Of a stretch of 64,000 nt of DNA, positions 52,422 to 60,588 are shown in pieces (position 1 is the first letter of the stretch; the number at the start of each line of letters is the position of its first letter). Origin of the DNA: an uncultured Erysipelotrichaceae bacterium (GTDB lineage: Bacteria > Bacillota_I > Bacilli_A > Erysipelotrichales > Erysipelotrichaceae). Made by a program: the position numbers and the translations under genes. The stretch covers positions 122,559-186,558 of the forward strand of contig CAIFEQ010000001.1 of NCBI GenBank assembly GCA_903789495.1, in the 5' to 3' direction. The notes beneath the pieces were generated by a model. That model saw only the letters and a list, made by a program, of their open reading frames with translations. It had not been told where the DNA came from and made no database searches.

Positions 52422-53708
52422 TCAGGCCGGATAAACGGTCATGATCCATAATACATTCACGACTGTCAGAATGAGGGACGGCCAGATGCTCATGCGGATC
52501 AGGTCTTTCTGACTGTAGCCGCCCAGACCCATGATCATATTGACCGTTGCGGTAGCCATCGGCGTCATGAAGGCCGTCAGGGCACCTGCATTGGACAGCA
52601 TCATCGGGCCGACCGGATTCACGCCAAGCGACATGCAGGTCATGATGGCAATCGGGGCAAAGATGGTGGCGACGGCCCGGTTATTCAGAACCTGGGTCAC
52701 CAGGAACGGCACGATGAAGCAGACAAAGCCGATCAGATAACCATTCGTCGTTCCGCCGAGCAGCGAAGCAACCGCGTTGCCGATGGCTTCGCCGGCCCCG
52801 GTAGCGGTCAGGGCATTGCCGACTCCGAGAACGCCGACATACATCATGACGATACCGGCAAGGGAAGCGGCCTCATAGACTTCTTTCGTGGTCAGAATTC
52901 CTGTTGCGGCAATCACCAGAGCACCCACCAGGGTAATCTGCCAGCCGGCTACCCCGAGCTGATCGGCAAACAGCAGGCCTACGATGACAAAGACGAAGTC
53001 GATGATGCAGACCTTTTCCCGCCAGGGCACCAGGGGTTCCTTCTGCCTGCCTCTCTTAGCCTGGCTTTCCGTCACAACGGGCGGCAGTTCCGGGCAGAGT
53101 TTCGGGGCAATGAAAATGGCATAAAGACAGATCGCCACTACCCCGGGCAGCCTGCCAATCATCGGGTCCAGCATCCCGACTCTCTGGGTTGCCCCCAGGC
53201 TCTCCAGATAGCCGTTGAACTGGGCATAGGTTGCAGCACTGCCGCCGATCGGCAGCGCCGCACAGGTGCTGATGGAGATGATGCCAAGCGGATAGATCAT
53301 TTTGCTGCGGGTGAAGCCCATTTCATCACAGATGGCAAAGGCCATGGGATAAATGATGGCAAAGGCCGCGGAAGAACTGCCGGCAATATTGGCCAGCAGC
53401 ATGGTCACGACGACGTAGCCGGCCATGATTCTGGTAAAGGAACCCTTGCTGACCCGGCCGAGCAGCCGCGAGACTTTGGTGATGGCCTGGGTCCGGGAGA
53501 ACCCTTCTGAGACGACAAACATCGTCGCCATCAGAATGGTATTGGAGTTGCCGAAACCGGACAGCGCTGTTTTCGCATCCAGGCAGCCGGTGAAGACCAG
53601 AATGACCATTGCGGTCAGGGCGACAACGGCCCGGGAGACTTTCTTCTGCACGAACCCGATGACCATCATCAGGAACACGATCAGTGTGATAATCAGCTGC
53701 GGTGTCAT
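52422..53708 (-). CDS. DASS/ion-transporter-superfamily carboxylate transporter
   Basis: This 428-residue polytopic permease of the SLC13/arsenical-pump-like (IT) superfamily opens MTPQLIITLIVFLMMVIGF and has two related halves. Conserved elements are STCAALPIGGSAATYAQFNG and the mirror SNAGALTAFMTPMATATVN, which resemble paired SNT/helical-hairpin substrate sites. It lies between citF and an esterase in a citrate lyase operon and is therefore most likely an importer of citrate or a related di- or tricarboxylate. The start at 53708 follows AAGGAAAT, 39 nt after citF. Confidence 0.85.
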   Translation of the reverse strand: MTPQLIITLIVFLMMVIGFVQKKVSRAVVALTAMVILVFTGCLDAKTALSGFGNSNTILMATMFVVSEGFSRTQAITKVSRLLGRVSKGSFTRIMAGYVVVTMLLANIAGSSSAAFAIIYPMAFAICDEMGFTRSKMIYPLGIISISTCAALPIGGSAATYAQFNGYLESLGATQRVGMLDPMIGRLPGVVAICLYAIFIAPKLCPELPPVVTESQAKRGRQKEPLVPWREKVCIIDFVFVIVGLLFADQLGVAGWQITLVGALVIAATGILTTKEVYEAASLAGIVMMYVGVLGVGNALTATGAGEAIGNAVASLLGGTTNGYLIGFVCFIVPFLVTQVLNNRAVATIFAPIAIMTCMSLGVNPVGPMMLSNAGALTAFMTPMATATVNMIMGLGGYSQKDLIRMSIWPSLILTVVNVLWIMTVYPA

Positions 53709-53747
53709 ATTTCCTTACATCCTTTCCTGGATTCCATTCGTTCTGGC

Positions 53748-55304
53748 TTAAAAGCGGAAAGGTCTGACCTGACGGACCACATCGAGAATGGTGCCGTCGC
53801 GGGCTTCCACAATGGCGGTCACCTTGTCCTCCCATTCCAGAGGATCCGGTTCGCCGACCAGGTCGTATGCTTTTTCCTGCAGGGATTCGATGCTGACGTG
53901 GGCAATGCCGGCCTGATCCAGACATTCAATCAGATCGGTACGGACCGGATTGACGGCAATGCCGTAATCCGTGACCAGCACATCCACGCAGTCGCCAGGG
54001 GTGGTCACGGTGACCACATCCCGGCAGACGGTCGCCATGCGGCCGCGGATCAGCGGGGTCACAATGATGCAGCACTTCGAACCTGCCGCCACATCCGGGT
54101 GGCCGCCCGGTGCCCCTCTCAGAACGCCATCCGAACCGGTAATGACATTGACATTGAATTTTGTGTCAATTTCCAGAGCGGAAAGGACAACATAATCCAG
54201 TCTGTTGCAGTAGGCACCTTTGTTGCAGGCATTGGCATATTCATTCAGATCAATTTCGATGTGATGGGGATTGCGGAAGAGATGACCGGCGGCACCCTGA
54301 TCAAAATCCTGGGTGTCGAGAATGTAATCCACCAGCCCCTTGTCCTGAAGATCGCAGATCGGTTTGCTCGTTCCGCCCAGGGCAAAGCTCATATGGATCC
54401 CTCTTTCCCGCATGCGGTCTTCCAGGAAGCGGTTGACCGCCAGTGAAGGACCGCCGACACCGGTCTGGAAGGAGAAGCCATCCTGGAAATACGGGGTTGC
54501 CGCAATGACCGCGGCGACATTCTCCGCCATCATCAGTTCGCGGGGGTTCTTCGTCATGCGCGCTTCCTTGGTGGCAATCTTATCGGGATCCCCGACCGCA
54601 TCGACCACACATACCGCATCCACATCAACACAGGAAATCGAAGCTGGCAGATTCGGGAACGGCACCAGCGTATCCGTAATGATGACCGTATGATCGGCAT
54701 ATCTGGCGTCCTGCATGGCAAATCCCAGCGACCCGCAGTTATTCTTTCCGCCGGTCCCCTTCGCGTTGCCCATGCAGTCCGAAGAAGCCGCTGCCAGAAA
54801 GGCAATGTCAATATGCACTTCCCCGAGCTCCACGGCTCTGGCCCGGCCGCCATGACTGCGGATGATGACCGGACTGGCCACTTTGCCCGCCGAGATCGTT
54901 TCTCCGATTTTTCCGCGGACGCCGGAGGTCTGCGCTTCCGTGATCAGTCCCTTTTCCATGTATGCCGCAAAGGAATCCTGCGCCGTCCCCAGCGAGGTAG
55001 CGGCAACATGAAGATCCTTCAGTCCCATGTCTTCAATCAGAACCTTCGCGACCATCGCCGCAACATAATCACCGTTGCGGAATTCGGTATGAAAGGAGAA
55101 GGTCATACCGTCATGGGCACCGCATTTTTCACACGCTTCGCGGATGGACTGGCATAGTTTGGACTCCTGCGGCTTTTCATGACCGACGAGGATCGGCGAT
55201 GCTTTCCGGCTGATTCTGCCATCCTTTGCGTATTTTCCCTGATAGACTTCTCTGCCATTGACCAGCAGGGCATCCGGGATGTCTCTGCCAACTGCATTAA
55301 TCAT
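53748..55304 (-). CDS. citF: Citrate lyase alpha subunit, copy 1
   Basis: This 518-residue subunit transfers the acyl carrier protein from acetyl to citrate (citrate:acetyl-ACP transferase), the first half-reaction of cytosolic citrate lyase. It shows the CoA-transferase-like fold: GMTFSFHTEFRNGDYV, VIIRSHGGRARA, NVITGSDGVLRGAPGGH and VTVTTPGDCVDVLVTDYGIAVNP, all CitF hallmarks. I start at 55304 (MINAVGRDIPD) behind AAAGGAGGATTG. It follows citE by 17 nt. It differs throughout from the second CitF at 60581, so the two are old paralogues. One of the sets could be the related citramalate lyase; sequence alone does not decide. Confidence 0.93.
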   Translation of the reverse strand: MINAVGRDIPDALLVNGREVYQGKYAKDGRISRKASPILVGHEKPQESKLCQSIREACEKCGAHDGMTFSFHTEFRNGDYVAAMVAKVLIEDMGLKDLHVAATSLGTAQDSFAAYMEKGLITEAQTSGVRGKIGETISAGKVASPVIIRSHGGRARAVELGEVHIDIAFLAAASSDCMGNAKGTGGKNNCGSLGFAMQDARYADHTVIITDTLVPFPNLPASISCVDVDAVCVVDAVGDPDKIATKEARMTKNPRELMMAENVAAVIAATPYFQDGFSFQTGVGGPSLAVNRFLEDRMRERGIHMSFALGGTSKPICDLQDKGLVDYILDTQDFDQGAAGHLFRNPHHIEIDLNEYANACNKGAYCNRLDYVVLSALEIDTKFNVNVITGSDGVLRGAPGGHPDVAAGSKCCIIVTPLIRGRMATVCRDVVTVTTPGDCVDVLVTDYGIAVNPVRTDLIECLDQAGIAHVSIESLQEKAYDLVGEPDPLEWEDKVTAIVEARDGTILDVVRQVRPFRF

Positions 55305-55321
55305 GCTCCAATCCTCCTTTC

Positions 55322-56245
55322 TCAGAGATCGCCATGATAGACGCCGCACGCCTTGGCGAGGGCGATGATCCGCTTGGCATCTTCGAAGAACGGGACATCG
55401 ACCATCTTCCCGTCGACCGTATAGACCCCGATGCCGGCATCGGCCTGCGCCTGGCAGGAACGCACCAGCTTTTCGGCATAGGCAATTTCCTTCTGCGACG
55501 GGGCAAAGGTTTCGTGGACATAGGCAATCTGCTTCGGATTGATCAGGCTCTTGCCGTCAAAGCCCAGCCTGTGATCCAGCTGTACTTCCGCCTCAAAACC
55601 TTCGGTGTCGTCCAGATTGGGATACATGGTGTCAAAGCACTGCACGCCGGCAGCCCTTGCACACATCAGCATCCAGCCTCTGGCCACCATCATTTCGCAG
55701 CCATCCTTCTGAATCTGCACATGCATGCTCTTGCGGAAATCACCGCCGGAGATCGCACAGCCAAGCATTCTGTCAGAAGCCGTGCAGATCTCATAGGCAT
55801 TCATGACGCCCAGCGGACTTTCCAGGGCCGCCATCAGCAGGGTCCGGCCTACCTCAACCCCGAACTCCCGTTCGGCCTTTTCCACCGCTTCTTCCACCTG
55901 ATGGACCATTTCCGCGTTTTCGCACTTGGCAATCCGGATGCCGTCGGCCCCGCCGGCCACGCAGACTCTGACATCTTCCTGCCAGTGCGGGGTATCAAGT
56001 CCGTTGATCCGGACCAGCACCTCCGTATCGCCATAATCAATGCTGGTCAGGGCATGATAGAGACTGAATCTGGCAGCGTCTTTCTGGTTTTCCGCCACCG
56101 CATCTTCCAGATCCAGAATGATGGAGTCACAGCCATAGATATAGGCATCCCTGATCAGCCCGGGTTTCTGCGCATTCATGAACATCATGGTTCTGCGCAG
56201 ACGCTTTTTATCCGGCTTCGGTCTCTGAATGATTTTCTGCGTCAT
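55322..56245 (-). CDS. citE: Citrate lyase beta subunit, copy 1
   Basis: This 307-residue citryl-ACP lyase forms oxaloacetate and acetyl-ACP. It has a TIM-barrel HpcH/HpaI-like fold: TMMFMNAQKPGLIRDAYIYG, SIILDLEDAVAENQKDAAR with the magnesium Glu/Asp, VLVRINGLDT, and KSLINPKQIAYVHETF. The start overlaps the citD stop by four bases (ATGA). A longer basic head (MTQKIIQRPKPDKKRLRR) distinguishes it from copy 2. It acts in a hexameric D-E-F complex. Confidence 0.95.
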   Translation of the reverse strand: MTQKIIQRPKPDKKRLRRTMMFMNAQKPGLIRDAYIYGCDSIILDLEDAVAENQKDAARFSLYHALTSIDYGDTEVLVRINGLDTPHWQEDVRVCVAGGADGIRIAKCENAEMVHQVEEAVEKAEREFGVEVGRTLLMAALESPLGVMNAYEICTASDRMLGCAISGGDFRKSMHVQIQKDGCEMMVARGWMLMCARAAGVQCFDTMYPNLDDTEGFEAEVQLDHRLGFDGKSLINPKQIAYVHETFAPSQKEIAYAEKLVRSCQAQADAGIGVYTVDGKMVDVPFFEDAKRIIALAKACGVYHGDL

Positions 56246-56541
56246 CTGATGATTCCTTTCCAGGGAATACCCGATTCAGACTGTCCGCAGCTGCGGAAGA
56301 CGGCACATTCCACCCTTGCCTTCAACGTACAGTCCAGCGCTCCCTGATCGACGACAGCAATTCTCCCTGTCCTGACATCCAGTCGGTTCAGGGTTTCCAG
56401 TACGGTATTGCGGATCTGACGACCGTAGCGGTTCAGCACACTGCTCTGAATTTCCAGTTCGAGCGTGTCTGCCGGTTCGACGGTGACCTGGGCGTCGCTG
56501 GATTCCAGTGTTCCAGCAACAGCACTTTTTTCGATGATCAT
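56242..56541 (-). CDS. citD: Citrate lyase acyl carrier protein, copy 1
   Basis: This 99-residue ACP carries the phosphoribosyl-dephospho-CoA arm on Ser in GTLESSDAQVTVEP (about residue 14-15). The middle, SSVLNRYGRQIRNTVLETLN, and end, DQGALDCTLKARVECAVFRS, match CitD. GGGAGGAGACAATC precedes the ATG. It is the first gene of operon 1 (citDEF, transporter, esterase), with a well-formed promoter and a LysR-type site upstream. Confidence 0.93.
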   Translation of the reverse strand: MIIEKSAVAGTLESSDAQVTVEPADTLELEIQSSVLNRYGRQIRNTVLETLNRLDVRTGRIAVVDQGALDCTLKARVECAVFRSCGQSESGIPWKGIIR

Positions 56542-56607
56542 GATTGTCTCCTCCCATCCATCTCTGAATGCTTCGGCATACTGCCTGATAGATGTCCTGT
56601 TGATTTC

Positions 56608-56636
56608 AATATAGGAATGTTTAAAATTCGTGTAAA
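56608..56636 (-). promoter_or_regulatory. Promoter of citrate lyase operon 1
   Basis: TTTACA (56631-56636) and TATATT (56608-56613) are spaced exactly 17 bp on the minus strand; transcription should begin near 56601, about 60 nt before citD. The surrounding 308-bp intergenic region is markedly AT-rich. Confidence 0.6.
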
Positions 56637-56659
56637 ATAGCCGTTTTTCGCCTATTTGA

Positions 56660-56674
56660 ATTCCATTTTGGAAT
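56660..56674. promoter_or_regulatory. Candidate LysR activator site upstream of citDEF-1
   Basis: ATTCCA-TTT-TGGAAT is a perfect 6-bp inverted repeat with a 3-bp gap. Its centre lies about 66 bp before the predicted citD start site, the classic position of an LTTR recognition site. The divergent LysR gene starts at 56850. Confidence 0.55.
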
Positions 56675-56849
56675 GGTTTTGGGAAAGGGCAATCAATCCT
56701 GGATCATCTGTTTGTCTGCTGCTTCCTAAGGATTCTGCGCCTGATTGAAAACTTTTATTATTTTCTGTTATGGAATGTATTTTTGAATTTATTATTCCGT
56801 TCTGTTATTGTTGATTCAGAATCACAGTACTCCTGGCAGGAGGCCGCCT

Positions 56850-57713
56850 ATGGACGAGAAAGATATCGAAATGATTCAGGTACTCGGTGAATGCCACAGC
56901 ATCACCGAAGCCGCCAGCCGCCTTTATACTTCCCAGTCCGCATTATCCAAACGAATCAAGGCCGTCGAGGAAGAATTGCATGTCGAAATGCTGATCCGTT
57001 CGCGCCATGGCATTCACCTGACGCCGGAAGGAGAACAGATCCTGCTGCACAGCACGGCCATCCAGAAGGAAATGGATCAGCTGCGCCGCAGTCTCGATTC
57101 CATGCAGGATCGGATCTGCGGCACCCTGCGGGTCGGTCTTTCCATCAACTTCACGCTCTACAAGGCGCCGGACATTCTGGCTGCCTATCACCGCAGCTAT
57201 CCCGATGTCCAGCTGGATGTCATGACCGGTCAGAGCAGACGTCTTTACCGCAGCCTGATGGAAGGCAGTATCGATCTTGCCGTGCTGCGCGGAGACTTTG
57301 AATGGTATGGGGAGCAGTATATGCTTGCCCAGGAAAACATCTGCCTGGTCTGCAACCCGGAATACGCCGACACACCGCTGTCGGACTATCTCTATATCCG
57401 GCACTGGACAGACGCCAGCCAGGAGATCCTGATGGCTCGCTGGCTGCAGGAGCACGGCCTGAAAGTCGATCACAAAGGATTCTATGTGGACAACATCATG
57501 ACCTGCATGGAAATGGTGAAGCGGGGACTCGGCTGGAGTCTTCTGCCGGAAATTGCCCTGGATGACTTTCACGGCGTGAAGAAACCCTGTGTCTTTGCGG
57601 ACGGAGAAACCTTCTCCCGCCGCTCCTGGATTCTCTGCCGGCCCGATGCCGCAAAGCTTCCCCAGGTCCGTCGGTTTATCGATGCCCTGAAGGCGGCTTA
57701 TCCCAAGGCCTGA
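56850..57713 (+). CDS. LysR family regulator of the citrate locus
   Basis: This 287-residue LTTR has the helix-turn-helix SITEAASRLYTSQSALSKRIKAVEEEL near residues 15-45 and the effector domain from CGTLRVGLSINFTLYKAPDI. It is divergent from citDEF copy 1, with the candidate site at 56660-56674, so it likely activates the lyase genes in response to citrate or a related acid (inference). I start at 56850 (MDEKDIEMIQVLGE) because GGCAGGAGGCC precedes it. It is not closely similar to the LysR at 20480. Confidence 0.92.
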   Translation: MDEKDIEMIQVLGECHSITEAASRLYTSQSALSKRIKAVEEELHVEMLIRSRHGIHLTPEGEQILLHSTAIQKEMDQLRRSLDSMQDRICGTLRVGLSINFTLYKAPDILAAYHRSYPDVQLDVMTGQSRRLYRSLMEGSIDLAVLRGDFEWYGEQYMLAQENICLVCNPEYADTPLSDYLYIRHWTDASQEILMARWLQEHGLKVDHKGFYVDNIMTCMEMVKRGLGWSLLPEIALDDFHGVKKPCVFADGETFSRRSWILCRPDAAKLPQVRRFIDALKAAYPKA

Positions 57714-57863
57714 GTCCTGCCGGCAGAGGCTTCTGACTGAGCCGAAATGAAAAACAGTCCCCGCAGATGAACACACCGCAGGAACTGCTTTGCAGAAAAC
57801 TTCCGCCATGTAAAATAAGAAAGAACCAGGAACGATCGCAGGAAAGGCAGGCAGAACGAACGA

Positions 57864-58469
57864 ATGCAGAAATCATGCAGGAATGATAGCGATACGGAAA
57901 GAAAACTTCTGGAAGAAGCGTGGACAGAAGAACAGCCGGTCGGACTTGCCGATATGCTCACGGCACGGGAGCAGCGTGCTCATAAGCAGGCGCAGCTGCT
58001 GCAGGCCAGCCCCGGCATGACCCTGGTCTGCTTCACAATGAATATTGCCGGACCGATCAAGAACAATCCCCTGATCGAAAAAGGCTTTCAGCGCGGCCTG
58101 GCCCTGCTGAAACAGGCTTTTTCCAGCCATGATATGGCCGTTCTGTTCTCAAAGACCTATTCTGCCAAAACAGGCAATGAAGCCTTCTTCCTCCTGCCGG
58201 ACGAGGCCAGAACCGTCAAGCAGGTGACCTGCAGCGTGGAGGAATCCTCTGCGCTGGGCAGGCTGTTCGATATTGACGTGATCCGTCCGGACGGTACCAA
58301 GGTCTCTCGAGAAGAGATCGGTTTTCCGGAGCGCCCCTGCATGATCTGCGGCAGGCCGGGAAGAATCTGTGCCAGCCGCCGCACCCACAGCGTCGAAGAA
58401 CTGCAGGCCTATACGAAGAACTGTCTGGTGGAAAGCCTCCTGCAAGGCAGCGAGAATGAAAACAGCTGA
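57864..58469 (+). CDS. citX: Apo-citrate lyase phosphoribosyl-dephospho-CoA transferase
   Basis: This 201-residue holo-ACP synthase attaches the prosthetic group made by CitG to the Ser of CitD. Recognisable CitX blocks are LTAREQRAHKQAQLLQ near the N-terminus, VCFTMNIAGPIKNNPLI, RLFDIDVIRPDG and the Cys-rich CMICGRPGRICASRRTHS near the end. It follows the LysR gene on the same strand after 150 bp. With one copy each of citX, citG and citC, both lyase sets must share the same maturation enzymes. The start at 57864 has a modest ribosome-binding site. Confidence 0.9.
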   Translation: MQKSCRNDSDTERKLLEEAWTEEQPVGLADMLTAREQRAHKQAQLLQASPGMTLVCFTMNIAGPIKNNPLIEKGFQRGLALLKQAFSSHDMAVLFSKTYSAKTGNEAFFLLPDEARTVKQVTCSVEESSALGRLFDIDVIRPDGTKVSREEIGFPERPCMICGRPGRICASRRTHSVEELQAYTKNCLVESLLQGSENENS

Positions 58470-58596
58470 TCTGGCGGTCTGTCAGTTTTCTCGAAAAGAG
58501 TGAGGAATGATGATTTCACCTGCAGGCATGCAGATACTTTCTGCAGACTGATGATTCATGAATACTTTCTGAATGCCTGGTGCGTATCAAAAAGAA

Positions 58597-58627
58597 CGGG
58601 ATCGATCACATATCGTGAAAGATCCCG
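58597..58627. terminator. Bidirectional terminator between citX and citC
   Basis: CGGGATC/GATCCCG enclosing a second stem TCAC/GTGA, flanked by A and T tracts. It sits between convergent genes. Confidence 0.75.
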
Positions 58628-58714
58628 CTTTTCTGTTTTCTGAATCAGATCATCCGTGTGCTGGTCTTCTCGCCAGGCTGCCTGGTTACCCGGTGATCCC
58701 ACATCCTTAACGGA

Positions 58715-59746
58715 TCAGTCTGTTTTCTTTTTCAGCAGCTGTTCCAGTTTCTGACAGACGGCTGCAGGCACCAGGTCCTGCAGACCTTCCAGATTACCTG
58801 CTGCAAAGGCCTTACGGACGTCTGTGGCACTGATGGCCCGGTCATGGCACGCTGCCCGGGGAATGATCCGGACGGCAATGCCATGCTGAGGCAGAATGGC
58901 CTGCATCTGGCGGTTATAGTCCGCGGTGAGTTCGGAAAACGGTTCGGAACCTGCTGTCCGCAGGGTGATGTGCAGCAGCGGGGCGACCTTCTCCCAGAAG
59001 ATCTGCAGGTCCAGTTCGCAGTCCGCATGCTGTCCCTCTTCCCGGTCCTTGAAGAAATAGGTCGGAAAGGTTGCGGCGGAGATCAGATAATCCTGCGTCG
59101 TGTGCAGAATGATGCGCTCTCTGCCCGGCAGATCCTGAATTCCCGTCTCCAGCATGTCCATTCTTTCCTCGGGTGAGAATTCAAACCGGGAATCGGAGAG
59201 CAGGAAAACATGCAGGAAATCACACAGGCCCAGGGACTGTTCAATCAGATACCGGTGCCCGTTGGTAAAGGGATTGCAGGTCATGACGGCCGCACCGATC
59301 TTCTTCCTCGGCTCCAGTGCCGCCGGAGCCTGCCTGATGGTTTCTTCTTTCAGCAGGGCCAGCCAGCTGGCAAAGCCGTGCTGACGATTCTCCATGAACA
59401 GGACCCGGTCGGTGCACAGGATTTCATAGAATCCCAGGGCTCCGAAATACTCCCGGTTGCGCGGCTTCGTATACAGGAACAGTCTGGTCTGTCCCTGATC
59501 AAAGGCGTACTGGATCAGATCCGACAGGACAGTAGCCGTCAGGCCTTCTCCCTGAGCTTCCGGGGCAACCGCAATGCATTTCAGGACATTATGATCCAGT
59601 GATCCCGTGGCCTGTATGTTTCCCTGCTCATCCAGCAGACAGACGGTATATTCAATGCCTTCATCGTACTGCAGGCCCATGCGGTGCAGGAAGTCCTGCA
59701 GCTGCTTCAGCTGTGTTCCGGTAAACGGATTCCCGATGCTCTTCAT
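58715..59746 (-). CDS. citC: Citrate (pro-3S)-lyase ligase
   Basis: This 343-residue enzyme acetylates the CitD prosthetic thiol using acetate and ATP, switching citrate lyase on. The N-terminal GNAT-like domain (VLKCIAVAPEAQGEGLTATVLSDL) is followed by the nucleotidyltransferase domain starting AAVMTCNPFTNGHRYLIEQSL with its T/HxGH-like NGHRYL motif. The typical ending is HDRAISATDVRKAF. It overlaps citG by four bases (ATGA), the last gene of operon 2. Confidence 0.95.
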   Translation of the reverse strand: MKSIGNPFTGTQLKQLQDFLHRMGLQYDEGIEYTVCLLDEQGNIQATGSLDHNVLKCIAVAPEAQGEGLTATVLSDLIQYAFDQGQTRLFLYTKPRNREYFGALGFYEILCTDRVLFMENRQHGFASWLALLKEETIRQAPAALEPRKKIGAAVMTCNPFTNGHRYLIEQSLGLCDFLHVFLLSDSRFEFSPEERMDMLETGIQDLPGRERIILHTTQDYLISAATFPTYFFKDREEGQHADCELDLQIFWEKVAPLLHITLRTAGSEPFSELTADYNRQMQAILPQHGIAVRIIPRAACHDRAISATDVRKAFAAGNLEGLQDLVPAAVCQKLEQLLKKKTD

Positions 59747-60588
59747 GCCGGTTCCCCCATCAGACTGTCCAGAAAGATGCCCGCCCCCAGCAGATCGGCA
59801 CTGCCGCCGGGACTGATCCGGCGTTCCGTGAAGGAACGATCCAGCCTTTCCAGTTCCTGCTCTGCCTGGGCAGTATAGGCGCCGCCTTGCTGCAGGAAAG
59901 CCGCGGCTTCCTGCTGCACTTCAGCCAGCACGCCGGGATCATGCCGGGAGATGATATTGGAATCTTCCACATTGGCCATCAGGACCATCAGGGTCTGCAG
60001 CTTCACCCGGTTCCAGTCCTGATGCTGTTTTTTCCCTTCCGCCAGTGTCGGACAGGCATAGCGGAACAGGGCCGGATAGCCCTCAGCCGCTTCCTGGCGG
60101 ATCCCACCTGTCCCGTAGCGCAGGTAGTTGGCCGTGCCATGGCTGCTGGCCGTACGGATCGTGGCCAGCTCCTGCAGCAGCTCTTCCCGCACCATCTTCT
60201 GTTCCATCGCCAGCAGATTCTGCTCGCTGAGGGGCAGATTGCACTGAAGACATCTGGCCGCACACGCGCACCAGATTCCCAGAGTGAAAATCATGCCTTT
60301 ATGCGTATTCACGCCGCCGGTCGCCTGGAACATGGCCTTTTCGGCCTCGATGCCGATCTGTCGGATGCGGGCAAAGAGTTCCCGCTCGCTTCCCTGTTCC
60401 TGAAAGCCGGCCTGTGCCATCCGGACAAAATACGGTTTCAGAGTCCGGGCGCTTTTTTCCATCAGGGCCGCATCCATATCGGTATGGGCTCCGTTGGACA
60501 GCGGATCGACCAGGCCCGGCTTCGGGGCGGTCTGCAGTTCCTCGATCAGGGCTGCACAGGCCAGCTGACCGAGCTGCTGCTCATTCAT
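59743..60588 (-). CDS. citG: Triphosphoribosyl-dephospho-CoA synthase
   Basis: This 281-residue enzyme makes the precursor of the citrate lyase prosthetic group from ATP and dephospho-CoA. It shows the CitG motifs APKPGLVDPLSNGAHTDMD, TGGVNTHKGMIFTLG and DSNIISRHD...; the final SPGGSADLLGAGIFLDSL is family typical. I start at 60588 (MNEQQLGQLA), overlapping the citF stop by 8 nt. The chain is slightly shorter than E. coli CitG. It serves both CitD copies together with CitX. Confidence 0.93.
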   Translation of the reverse strand: MNEQQLGQLACAALIEELQTAPKPGLVDPLSNGAHTDMDAALMEKSARTLKPYFVRMAQAGFQEQGSERELFARIRQIGIEAEKAMFQATGGVNTHKGMIFTLGIWCACAARCLQCNLPLSEQNLLAMEQKMVREELLQELATIRTASSHGTANYLRYGTGGIRQEAAEGYPALFRYACPTLAEGKKQHQDWNRVKLQTLMVLMANVEDSNIISRHDPGVLAEVQQEAAAFLQQGGAYTAQAEQELERLDRSFTERRISPGGSADLLGAGIFLDSLMGEPA

